A stretch of 64,000 nucleotides of DNA from contig OY743169.1 of NCBI GenBank assembly GCA_963555705.1, forward strand, positions 44,504,124 through 44,568,123. The letters are read 5' to 3'. Each line of letters begins with the position of its first letter. Position 1 is the first letter of the stretch. Below are positions 12,601 to 21,897 of the stretch, piece after piece. This stretch comes from Ligustrum vulgare (Eukaryota > Streptophyta > Magnoliopsida > Lamiales > Oleaceae). The position numbers and the translations under genes are program-made. The notes beneath the pieces were generated by a model that was given only the letters and a program-made list of their open reading frames with translations, was not told the DNA's origin and did not search any database.

Positions 12601-12620
12601 GACTTTTTGAGTCCGAGTTA

Positions 12621-12856
12621 TCGTCCCACAGATTTTGTAATTAAATACCAAAATTGTGTTAGTTCACGCCATATTTGAATGGTAGAATTTGGGATTTGAA
12701 TTGAACTAAAATATTAAACTAAAAATAAAAAGAAAAGATGACATTAAGATATTCTAAATTGATGTTTATAAGTGTTGAGACATTCGATTTCACATAGTCA
12801 ATACTTTTAATTCCATTTATCTAATTTATTCCTATTAATGTGCTCAATCGAACTCA
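12621..12856. other. Intergenic, nothing recognised
   Basis: AT-rich spacer between the Copia fragment and the next LTR, with no coding signal. Confidence 0.3.
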
Positions 12857-15080
12857 CTTAGCATTTGAAATTCCGTAAAACCCGGGTCGCCACTTCATCT
12901 CTTTTAAAAACTAACCCTTTTAACGAAAAAATATTGTGGAAATATATTGAATTTTAAAACATCACATTCATTTGGAAAATTAGCAACGGTATCTAAAAAA
13001 TTATAAATAAATCCACTTGAAAACATTCCATAAAATTTCAATATCTCAACAAGTAGAATTAACAAGTTTCGATAAGCTTAACTTTCAAAAAGAAATAACT
13101 TAAAATTCATATTTGCCATAATTGCCCCTCATTCGCCACCACCTCCGAACTCTGCAAATGTTGTTAAAATAACGGAGTGAGCATTTCAAAAGAAATACTC
13201 AGTAGACTCATCTCCAATAATTAATTTACAAGATAATTGAACACATAATTATGCAAATAATACAATGACATTCTCTTCTTAATCATAGGCATCACATAGT
13301 GAATGCAAATGAACATACTCTTCTCTTATGCTCTAACGCATATAAGTTATGACATGCATAACATAAATTTCTCTTTTGATCTCATAAGAGATCCTCTTGT
13401 CTTATCTCATAAGAGATACTCTTGTCTTATGCAAATAAGCATATAATCACGTAAATCCACATAACACATGCAATTATAATATAAATCAATTAGTGGGGGC
13501 GAGTCTACCTTAAACTTAACGAGTGTGGTTGAGCGGGAATGATTTCAATCTTTCAAATCTCCTTACGCCTCGTTTAGCATAACTTAAAATAAGAAGTCCA
13601 ATTTAATACTTTAAAACTGATTTGAAAGTTGAGAGATTAAAATGAATACTTTGAAAGTTGAGGGACTAAAATGAATATTTTGAAAGTTGAGGAATTAAAA
13701 TGAATACTTTTAAAAGTTGAGGGACTAGAATGAATACTTTTGAAAGTTGAGGGACTAAAATGAATACTTTTTGAAAGTTGAGGGACTAAAATGAATATTT
13801 TGAAACTTAAAGTAAGATTTAAAATATTTAAAGCTATAGGGATTGATCTTTAAAATATAATAAGACTAGGGACTGAAATTGATGATTTTAAAACTAACAG
13901 GAATTATTTGAAATATTTTAAAACTTGAGGACTAAATTGGAAATTATCAAAAATTTATAAATATCAACGTTTCTCTCTCTCTCCTTCATTTTCCACTTTC
14001 AGCATATTTGGAAAGAGAGAGAGCTGGCGACGGGCAATCGCCGATCTGGGTTGCCGGCGGTTCAGCCGGCGATGGCGCCGCCGACACGTGGTGACGGGGG
14101 AGTGGGGTGTGTGTGGACGAAAAGGGTAGGATTTTGGGCATTTTGGGGGCTGGAAACGAGGTTGGAAGTTGTGATGTGGATGGTTTCTCCGGCGAAACTC
14201 CGGCCTAGAATGGACCGAAGGTGAAGGTAAGATAATGGGTTACTTCTTGGTTTTCCTTGGGTTGTTTTGATTGTGGGTAAATTTCTTGGTTGGGGATTTT
14301 CGAGATAGGGCACAGGCGGTGTTATGTGGTGGCTGGTGGTGGTTCGACTGTGGTATTCTGTGTGATGGTTTGGTGGTTTCAGCTCGATGACTGGGGTGGC
14401 GGATTGTGGTGGCGCTCAATCGTGAAGGCTACTGCATTTGGTGGTGCTTGTTGCAGTGGTGATGGTGAGGAAATAGGTGGTGCTTTGTGAGATTGTAGTT
14501 CAATGAAAGGGGCTGTGGTGGTGGTGTTTTCAAAAGTGAAAACAGCGGTGGTGATGTTGGTCGGAGATGATGAAAATTGAGCAATGGAGGTGGTGGGCTG
14601 TGGTGTAGTCCGGCTTGCAGATTGGCTTGTAATTGTGTTTGTGTCCAGAAAATGGAGTGTGGAAGCAGTGTTACCAGAATATTGCTTGGCTGCGTTCTTG
14701 GCTTCTGAGGATGAGAGAGTGATTGAATAGTATATATTAGGGCACAAATTCTAGGTTTAAATGGGTTTGGGCTGCAAGAATTTTCTAATTGGGCTGAAAT
14801 AATTAAAATATGGATATCATAATTTTGGACACATATAATAAAATATTGAACTTAAATAAATTTGACTCAAAATTATAACAATTTTGATTTTAAAGTGATA
14901 AGGAATTTGATACTTTAAATTATTTGAAATTGGACTCGATTGAATAGATTTAAATTTATTTTTACAATGGTTAGACGAACACGCTTCACATTTAAAAGTA
15001 AAAATACGGGGTTAAATCTTACCAACACGTTTTTCGAGAAACACGATTTTTACATGATTTAAAATTTTTCGGTCGCTACA
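12857..15080 (-). repeat. Decayed Tekay-type LTR
   Basis: The plus strand has the family's landmarks: a mutated start (ttagcatttgaaattccgta against tgtagcgccccgagttccgta), a conserved block (caccacctccgaactctgcaaa ... actcagtagactcatc) at about 13130-13215, and the end GGTCGCTACA at 15071-15080. The start at 12857 is approximate. Short open frames inside (14062-14313, 14379-14747) are low-complexity LTR sequence, not genes. No matching target duplication was seen. Confidence 0.65.
13610..13815. repeat. About 33-bp tandem repeat in the LTR
   Basis: Six or seven imperfect copies of gaaagttgagggactaaaat plus gaatacttt. One to three copies of the same unit occur in related LTRs at about 16795, 23310 and 25660. 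Confidence 0.85.
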
Positions 15081-15381
15081 GTCTTACTGAGGGGAATTTA
15101 CATCAGTATCTTCTGTGGGTAACAACAAGAAACTCAAAGGTGTGGATAGAAAAGTTGAGCAGGGTAATGATGAGATTGCAGCGATGCGAGTACAATTTGA
15201 GAGGTTGATGTCTCAGATGGAGAAACGGGATGCGGTACGTGATCAATGAAACTGTGATCAATCTCATAATGGTTCTTGGACTAGGAGAGGTAATAGGCAT
15301 GAGGTTGGTATGGATGATGAGAGTATGGGTAGTGAGTGGTAGTGTATCTTCGGTGGCAAGTGTGGGAAGGAGGGATAGAGG
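15081..15381 (+). pseudogene. Chromoviral gag, N-terminal fragment (split by insertion)
   Basis: From about 15115 the plus strand encodes a charged, coiled-coil-like gag N-terminus (KVEQGNDEIAAMRVQFERLM) with one in-frame TGA near 15247. The frame is broken at 15382-15386 by the AGATA-flanked element and resumes at 28366. Its element is otherwise missing. Confidence 0.6.
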
Positions 15382-15386
15382 AGATA
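15382..15386. repeat. Target-site duplication AGATA, left copy
   Basis: AGATA lies directly before the LTR start at 15387 and again directly after the other LTR end (28361-28365). Confidence 0.9.
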
Positions 15387-18300
15387 TGTAGCGCCCCGAG
15401 TTCCGTATACCCGATTCACTACGTCATTTTCTGTCTAAATTTTTCGAATAATATTTTTGCGGAAGAAATAATTGAAATTCATTTTTGGCAACATTAAATA
15501 AACTGTAATGGCCACTAAAATTGAAAACATTTATGAAACCATTTGAAATAGTAAATCGAACCATTAATATTGTAAAGAAATTGCCAATATCATAATTTCT
15601 CAAATAAATGAACTTCTCTAAATTATTCGATTGTTTGGAAAATACGGAAATCATTAACGTCAAACTTTCAACCGTTCAACGATTATTGCCACCATCATTC
15701 ATCGTTCGCCACCGTCTCCGAAATCTGCAAAACTGTTAAAAAGTAGGGTGAGTATTTCATGGGGGAAATACTCAGTAGACTCATCGCAAATTAATTTAAT
15801 TTATAAGATGATTAAACACATAAATCCCGGCTCTTTATAAAACGGGCATTGATAGAGCTTCTTTATAAAACTGCTCTTGATAAAACTCATATTGTGCATT
15901 ACAGCACGGGACATATTTTGCAAATCATATGCTCTTTGAAAACATCTCTTTGAAAACAGCTCTTTGAAAACCATATACTTATAAAAACATTTTAATTATG
16001 CCAAGCATAATTTCTTTTGAAAGTATAACATAAGATAGGATTGAAATCCTCATAAACATAAATAGACACAAGAACTTTACCGAACTTAGGTGGCAAGAAT
16101 TCTTATGCAGTAAAACCATAATAACAGTAAGATCATAATAACATAGGATAAGATCGAAATCCTCATAAATATAATAATTTTACCGAACTTAGGTGGCAAG
16201 AATTCTTATGTAGTAAAATCATAATAACAGTAAGTATACCAAAACATAATTCATGAAATTCATAGGGATCATTTCCATCATAACATAAGATAGGATCGAA
16301 ATCCTCATAAACATACGCGACAGGAATTTTACCGAACTTAGGTGGTAAATCCTCATAAACATATGGAAAGACAGGAATTTTACCGAACTTAGGTGGTAAA
16401 TCCTCATAAACTTATGGAGACACAAGAATTCTACCGAACTTAGGTGGTAAGAATTCTTATGTGCATAGCAATGATCCAAAACATATAAAACATTATCGTA
16501 AAAACATAGGGTATACTTACTTTTCATAAAAACATAAGGTATATTTACCTTTCATAAAACATACTTAATTTTCTTGAAAATTGACTTTCACAAGTCACAT
16601 GACATTCATATGAAATCATAATTTAAATCAATTAATAAGTGCGAGTCTACCTCAAATCCGACGAGTGCAAAGTTGAGCGGGAATGACTTTAATTTCTTTA
16701 AATTCTTCGTACGCTTCGTCTTAGCCAATAAGTCACTTTAGTATATCGAATATATAGTTCAAAATGATAAATTATAATTTGAGGACTAAAATTGATGTTT
16801 TGAAAGTTGAGGGACTAAAATGAATACTTTTGAAAGTTCAGGGATTAAAATGAATACTTTTGAAACTTGGGCTTAAAATCAAATTAATAAAATCAGCAGG
16901 GACTGAAATAATAGATTTTGAAAATGAAAGGGCTGATATTGATAAGTTTAAAACTAAAAGGACTGAACTAAAACATTTTCAAACTTGAGGACTAATTTGC
17001 AAATTCTGAAAAGTTAAAATATATTCTCAGATTTTCTTTCTCTCTCTCGACACTATTCTCTCTCTCACTCACCTCGCACGACCAGAGAAGAAAAGGGCGG
17101 AGGAGGCGAAACCAATTCAAAATCCGACCTTCAGCCGGCGATTCGCCGGCGCACACCGGCGTAGGGTGGCGGCAAGAGGTGGTTAAATAGGGTTGTCAAG
17201 TTTGGGTAGATTTGGTACAAATTTTTTGGTGCGAAATCGAAGAATGACCCGAGGCTAGGTTCGCGATTTGGGGCGTGAAATTCTCCGGCGAAGGGAGCGG
17301 CGATTGAGGTAAGTGTCGGGGTTCATCTATTACTGGGTTTTGGGTTTTGATTTGTGATTGCGATTGGAGATGGGTTTGATGTTGAGCAGTAGGCAGTGGG
17401 TGTTTTGGTGTATCGATTATGGCAGATTGAGGGATTTGATCGTGCAGTGGTGTTGGTGGAAGAGGTGATACAGATTGGTGGTGATTCTGGGGCAGTGACT
17501 GAGGTTCGATCGGCAATAGAGGTGGCTGCGAGCCATGGCAGTGAACTGGTTTGTCAGTGATGGAGCGATGGTTGCCAGCTTGGGATTTGTATAGGTTGAG
17601 TGATTTTTCTTGAATTGGACAGTGATGATTTCTTGGTGGCGTACTGATTGTGCTTAGATGTTGGTGTTATGGTTATGATTGAAGTGCTGCAGTGGACTGA
17701 TGGTGTCAAAAGGGTGATTTGGGCAGTGGTTTCATGATTCAATTGGCGTTTGGTCTGTGTGTTGCAGAGAAATTGATAATGAAAATGATTTCTGAAAACT
17801 TAATGGAATTGAGAATTGTGTGATGTTGAGATGGGTATGTGAGGTTAGCTGTGTGAGGGAGATGGATCAGTGTGGGTGGTGATGATCAGTCGTGAGGAAT
17901 TCTGGTGATTGGTGAATTTGCAGTGATGAAACAGTGGTTGCTTGGTTCTGTATTGATTTGGTAGATAGAAAGCTGTTACTGGGTTTGAAGGAAAGTGATG
18001 GAGCTGAGCTGATTATAGATTGAGCTGCATTGGGATGATTGTGGCAGCTCCATGGTTTTATACAGGTTGATGGTTTTGATTCTATAATGGTTCTATGGCA
18101 ATGGAGGCTTTGTGATAGTGAATTGATGATGATGATAATGGTGTTGTAAAGGAATTTGTGGGGGTATGAATGATAATGATGAAGATGCTTTGATGATGGT
18201 ATATTGAGGTGGAAAGAATGATAAAGAAGGAAGAAAAAAATGTAGGGGACGTGAGTTGTGATGGGGAAGAATATGTATTGATTTGATACTATAGAATATG

Positions 18301-18615
18301 ATAGTGTAGAATTAGGTATAAAATTATTTGTACAAAAATGATGATGTTATTGTGTAAAGAATTGTTGTCTTGGTGTAAAGAAGAAGACATGTGGGCAAAT
18401 TTGGATTTTAGAAAGATTTTGAATATAATACTTTGAATAAATAATTAAAATAACATAATTTTAGAAATTTGGATTTTAATTTAAAATCGAACAAATTCGA
18501 TATTTCTTGACTTGGCTAGACGAATCCGTCGCGGCATTAATTTCAAAACAATAGCGACTCAATTTTCTAAATATTAAAATAATTATAAAATTGTGTAAAA
18601 ATCTTGATCGCTACA
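15387..18615 (-). repeat. 3' LTR of the LOG-carrying element
   Basis: 3,229 bp. The plus strand runs TGTAGCGCCCC...GATCGCTACA, so TGTAGCG/CGCTACA form the terminal inverted ends. Short frames inside (15424-15663, 16219-16527, 17196-17516, 17554-17742) recur in the other LTR copies because the LTRs are copies; they carry no recognisable domain. Confidence 0.92.
16020..16460. repeat. Tandem repeat of about 60 bp in the LTR
   Basis: Five to six imperfect units built from gataggatcgaaatcctcat followed by a variable step and attttaccgaacttaggtgg. Each unit holds the short inverted repeat AGGATcgaAATCCT. Equivalent arrays occur at about 22545-22975 and 24785-25200. Confidence 0.85.
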
Positions 18616-18655
18616 ATCTTACCCTCTTAAAATAATTTCGTCCTCGAAATTAAAC
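18616..18655 (-). other. Polypurine tract and conserved 3' motif
   Basis: The minus strand carries TTCGAGGACGAAATTA, then TTTTAAGAGGGTAAGAT directly before the LTR start TGTAGCGATC. The same motif precedes two LTR starts at 60672-60704 and 61040-61072. Positions 18656-19150, to the right, are AT-rich and non-coding. Confidence 0.8.
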
Positions 18656-19159
18656 TTACTTGATCTTATAATTTCTGAATACTTAATCAAAATCTCTTCT
18701 TCTTATCATCGAGTATTCTCAAAATAATCAAAACAATTACCTGAATATTTTCTCTACGTAATATACCCAAACATATCAACATAATATCATCAACTTATCT
18801 TTCCAATATTTGTAACCCAAAATTCAGTAAACAAATATCTCTCAAAACTAAGATTCTATACTTAAATGTCACCACATTTCCTGCAAAGTATTTCTTTCAC
18901 TTGTATATACGTATGAATTCTGATTCAATACGGTACTCGTTTTACTTTCCACGTATCATCACACTATACCAAGATTATCATTATTAAAACAAAATATCAG
19001 TACCCATAATCCAAGAAAATATTCCAAATCTCCAATCAAATCTCCTTTATCGATAAAATTTAACAGCGCATTACTTCTTGTCTCCTCTTTTCATTAAAAT
19101 AATCCTGCGCTTTCTTGCTGGTCACAACATCACGCGGATTCACTCAGATCCTTTGCGCT

Positions 19160-19169
19160 TTTAAATAGT
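19160..19169 (+). promoter_or_regulatory. TATA-like element upstream of the cysteine-finger ORF
   Basis: TTTAAATAGT lies 32 bases upstream of the ATG at 19201. The identical decamer lies upstream of the LOG ORF. As a TATA box it would give a leader of only some ten bases. A viral subgenomic-promoter core is an alternative reading. Confidence 0.45.
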
Positions 19170-19200
19170 TCATGCTGAGAAGAGGTTGAATCATCAAACA

Positions 19201-19752
19201 ATGGATATCATTCTTTCTAACATTCGCAAGTATTATTCCAGTCTTCCTATGAATGATCTGAGAAAGATCTATAGAATAAGGCTCGAAAGATTGAGGTTGC
19301 TAATGGCTCATGATATTCCAGAAGATGTTCGCTGGTTGATAGAAGCAAAGGTTCGACTATCTGGTGAATTACCATCAACATTTCCAAAGCACATGCCTGG
19401 TTTAGGCAAAAGCACGTTTGCAAAGAAACGAAGAGCAAAAAGACTGGGTGGTTGCTACAAATGTGCTCGTTGGAACTGTAATACACGTTGCAAATCAGTA
19501 GGATATTCTTCTACTAATCGGGATGATAAAATCGAATTCATAAAGGGTGGACTGAGTAAGGAGTCTTTGGATGATATTCGACTGACTCTTGAGACGCACC
19601 CAAGTGGTTATGTACAACGTGAACTTCTCTCCTTATACGCTCAGTTTAACGAGGACAAAAATCGTTATAGTCTCCAAAATATAATAGCAAAAGATCCTGT
19701 TTGCCAGTCTGTTTTACAAAATGAGGCTTCTGGCAGTTCAGCAATGTTATAA
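19201..19752 (+). CDS. Basic cysteine-finger protein, resembling plant-virus nucleic-acid-binding proteins
   Basis: Intact 183-residue ORF, no introns, start context acaATGG. An open frame extends five codons upstream but lacks an ATG, so 19201 is the start. Residues about 1-60 are charged and helix-prone. A very basic block, KKRRAKR (75-81), then leads straight into a CX2CX4CX3C finger (Cys 85, 88, 93, 97). A helix-prone acidic/basic tail follows. A basic block fused to a small Cys finger is the hallmark of the cysteine-rich nucleic-acid-binding proteins of carlaviruses and relatives (Pfam Viral_NABP type). The resemblance is by eye only. Inferred role: RNA/DNA binding, perhaps nuclear. The LOG ORF follows 299 bases downstream on the same strand, antisense to the host element. 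No gag-type CCHC knuckle is present. It could also be an unrelated retroelement accessory protein. Confidence 0.8.
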   Translation: MDIILSNIRKYYSSLPMNDLRKIYRIRLERLRLLMAHDIPEDVRWLIEAKVRLSGELPSTFPKHMPGLGKSTFAKKRRAKRLGGCYKCARWNCNTRCKSVGYSSTNRDDKIEFIKGGLSKESLDDIRLTLETHPSGYVQRELLSLYAQFNEDKNRYSLQNIIAKDPVCQSVLQNEASGSSAML

Positions 19753-19968
19753 GGTAAATCCTTTAAAATATTTTGCTGCTTTCTTTCACGCGTTTTGGAA
19801 ATAAAATATATTTTCCTTTCTCGAGGTTTGATAAAGCTGGAAATAAAATATTTAATCGCCGAAAGGTGACAGCCTCGATACGATAAAAATATTCAAAAGT
19901 GGGCTGATTTTGTCAAAAGTAAATCTTTACTTTTTCAGAATCAATCAAAAACAGTAAATTTTTCCGGC
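19753..19968 (+). other. Spacer between the two cargo ORFs
   Basis: Non-coding. It holds two GGAAATAAAATAT copies (about 19797 and 19839) that could serve as poly(A) signals for the first ORF. An inverted pair CTCGAGG / GCCTCGA (about 19821 and 19872) could form a stem. Confidence 0.45.
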
Positions 19969-19978
19969 TTTAAATAGT
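19969..19978 (+). promoter_or_regulatory. TATA-like element upstream of the LOG ORF
   Basis: TTTAAATAGT, identical to the decamer at 19160-19169, 74 bases upstream of the LOG ATG. The spacing fits a TATA box with a leader of roughly 40-50 bases. Confidence 0.5.
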
Positions 19979-20051
19979 CAAACATATTTCATAGTTCAGG
20001 CATCCCAAAATCACATCTTCTTCGTAAGTTTTCTCTTCTATACTATCAAAG

Positions 20052-20705
20052 ATGGAAGCACCAAAACTTCGACAAATCAAAACTATTTGTGTATTTTGTG
20101 GATCAAAAGTAGGGAAAGGCTTCGGTTATCTAGAAGCGGCTGTAGATCTTGGAAAGAAACTGGGGGAAAAAGGTATCACTCTTGTATATGGGGGTGGTAG
20201 CAGTGGTCTAATGGGTTGTGTTTCCCAATCTGCTCTTGCAGAGAAATCAAAAGTAATCGGTGTCATACCTGTCCCTTTGGTAGATGTTGCAGGCAAAACA
20301 CGAGGGCATGAAGTTCAAACCTTATCCATCCATGAACGCATAACTTGTATGCTATATGGTTCTGATGCCTTTATAGCCCTGCCCGGAGGTTTTGGTACCT
20401 TAGAAGAAATCTTTAACATTACCTCGTGGGCTCAACTAGATCTCCATACTAAGCCTATTGGGCTTCTGAATGTTAACAATTTCTTTGATGGTTTGTTAAC
20501 CTTTCTTGATTATGCTGTGGAACAGGGATTCATCTCTCCATTTTCCAGAAGGCTTCTTATTTCTGCTCCTACTATTGATGAACTACTGGATAAGCTGCAG
20601 TCATATATCTCAATACAAGATCCAGCAGGGGTTAAGATAGATTGGTCGCAAGGAAGGGGAATCAAGCGAAAATGGAGTCCGGTTAATGTAAATTTAACTC
20701 TGTGA
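20052..20705 (+). CDS. LOG: Cytokinin riboside 5'-monophosphate phosphoribohydrolase (LOG family)
   Basis: Intact 217-residue ORF with a good start context (aagATGG). LOG enzymes release active free-base cytokinin from its ribotide in one step, in the cytosol and nucleus. The whole Rossmann-like domain is present: ICVFCGSKVGKG (12-23), GGGSSGLMG (47-55), the catalytic-region HERITCM with Arg96 and Met100, the hallmark PGGFGTLEE (111-119), and the C-terminal part with LDLHTKPIGLLN, GFISPFSRR and SAPTIDELLDKL. Length matches plant LOGs (about 210-220), and key residues are kept. HERITCM and the C-terminal tail (about 190-217) differ from typical plant copies, so it is a diverged member. Plant LOG genes normally have several introns; this has none, which points to an RNA-derived copy. 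It lies inside an LTR element, antisense to it. Activity is likely but unproven. Confidence 0.93.
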   Translation: MEAPKLRQIKTICVFCGSKVGKGFGYLEAAVDLGKKLGEKGITLVYGGGSSGLMGCVSQSALAEKSKVIGVIPVPLVDVAGKTRGHEVQTLSIHERITCMLYGSDAFIALPGGFGTLEEIFNITSWAQLDLHTKPIGLLNVNNFFDGLLTFLDYAVEQGFISPFSRRLLISAPTIDELLDKLQSYISIQDPAGVKIDWSQGRGIKRKWSPVNVNLTL

Positions 20706-20716
20706 ATCTTAGAATA

Positions 20717-20926
20717 GGTGGGGGTAGAGTACGGAGTATTCTCACTCTCGAGACACCCCTCCATTTACTAGGATTTCCTTAATGTTTAAATCTTGTGTGT
20801 ACCTCAAAGGTTCCAGGTGGTAGATTACGGAGTATTCTTACTCTCGAAACACACCTCTTTGAAGGTTTCTTTATTTCCTCAAAAGATCAGAGGTGGTAGG
20901 ATACGGCTACTCCGGAAACACATCTC
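20717..20926 (+). repeat. Three related stem-loops downstream of LOG
   Basis: Units at 20717-20762, 20815-20858 and 20890-20926 share AGGTGG...TACGG...CTC...ACACMYCTC. Each can fold: outer arms GGTGGGGG/CACCCCTCC, AGGTGG/CACACCT and GAGGTG/CATCTC, with inner GAG-TATT-CTC or CGG-CTAC-TCCG hairpins. Arm sequences differ while pairing is kept, which suggests selection on structure. They lie in the presumed 3' untranslated region of LOG. ORF 20793-21065 across them looks like chance. Confidence 0.7.
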
Positions 20927-21025
20927 TCATTTTGAGGATTATCCCATGCTTCTCTCGTTTTCTTTTGTGTGTTTCATGTATTTCCTTTCCAGTGTGACTC
21001 TTGTGTGTTCTCCTTATGAGAAAAT

Positions 21026-21031
21026 AATAAA
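21026..21031 (+). terminator. Poly(A) signal candidate for the LOG transcript
   Basis: AATAAA within gagaaaataataaaatctc, followed by a T/G-rich stretch (tctcgtttgtgatgtaaatg) at about 21053-21072, about 320 bases after the LOG stop. Confidence 0.5.
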
Positions 21032-21071
21032 ATCTCTGCTATCATCTACTAAATCTCGTTTGTGATGTAAA

Positions 21072-21885
21072 TGAACTTGCATGTCTAACCTTAATTCCTT
21101 TAGTAGATGCTTATCATATTATGCTCTTAATTCCAAACGATAAAAATTCTAGGCAGAGTTTCCCTTGTAATTTGGACTTATCCAAACCATAAGCATACTT
21201 CATAACTCACAATAATAAATAACTCCACATTTGATCACAACGATCTAAAAATATTGAAAACGATTCCAATACTTCAATATCATCAAAATATCCCATAATT
21301 CAATTCATAATTCCTCAACATAGAAATTTCAAATCATATTTTTCAATATCACAATATTACTTCCTTCCATACCTTAATTGGCTTAAAAGTTACTCATACT
21401 TATAAATATATGCCATAAATCATATTCTCAAAATTTATTCACAAAGCCAAACTTCATAATAAATTTCTCTTCAACATAGAGGCATAAATAAATTAACTCA
21501 ACATAATATCCATTACTTAATTCTCAATAAAATCATATTATTCCCATTATGCTCAACACTCGTTTTCTTTAAAAAAAATTCTCATAATCATACATTAAAG
21601 CATATAAGTTATGACAAAGCATAACAACATCATTATTTTCGAAGAAATACATTCTTATTTCTCATAAATCATAAGTATCCGAAATACTCTTCATTCTTTC
21701 TCATAAATCAATAAAATGAGTATTCGAAATACTGAAATAACTTTAAACATCATAAACTTCTTTACCTCGGAGTTGGTGGAACGAAATGATGGCAGTGGCA
21801 ATCTTCATCAATAAAAATCTTATAATGAAAATATTTCTTGAAAATTCTTTTTGAAAATTTTTCCAGTCTACAGAAACGCAGACTA
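21072..21885 (-). other. 5' leader region of the LOG-carrying element
   Basis: No ORF. The half nearest the PBS (about 21520-21885: ctttacctcggagttggtgg, cagtctacagaaacgca) clearly resembles 51470-51728 of the Tekay element that still has gag-pol. This supports common descent and possible shared packaging or priming signals. Confidence 0.65.
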
Positions 21886-21897
21886 TCTCTAATACCA
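21886..21897 (-). other. Primer binding site of the LOG-carrying element
   Basis: The minus strand reads TGGTATTAGAGA, a variant of the initiator-Met site TGGTATCAGAGC, with a 3-nt spacer before the LTR at 21901. The Tekay element at 51729-51740 has the same 3-nt spacing. Confidence 0.8.

Larger units (their letters stand above)
10393..12620 (-). mobile_element. Copia-type retrotransposon, 3' part only
   Basis: From right to left: end of RT and RNase H, PPT, and a 1.5-kb 3' LTR. The 5' portion is absent. The same LTR family recurs in shortened form at 31427-31869, which defines the ends (TGTTGGAA...TTCCAACA). Confidence 0.8.

Noticed and set aside
14379..14747. Minus-strand Thr/Ser-rich ORF
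   Set aside because: Low-complexity LTR sequence, no start context or conserved domain.
16020..16460. CRISPR-like array
   Set aside because: Plant LTR context; units diverge and spacers are not unique sequences of constant length.
17196..17516. Minus-strand Pro/Gln/Ser ORF repeated at 23710-24030
   Set aside because: Conserved only because both lie in LTR copies of one young element; low complexity. Kept as LTR sequence.
19247..19486. Minus-strand ORF inside the cysteine-finger gene
   Set aside because: Shadow of the longer plus-strand frame with a good start and a finger motif.
20052..20705. LOG as an ordinary host gene at its native locus
   Set aside because: It is intronless, sits between a PBS and PPT inside a pair of near-identical LTRs, and is flanked by a 5-bp target duplication outside those LTRs.
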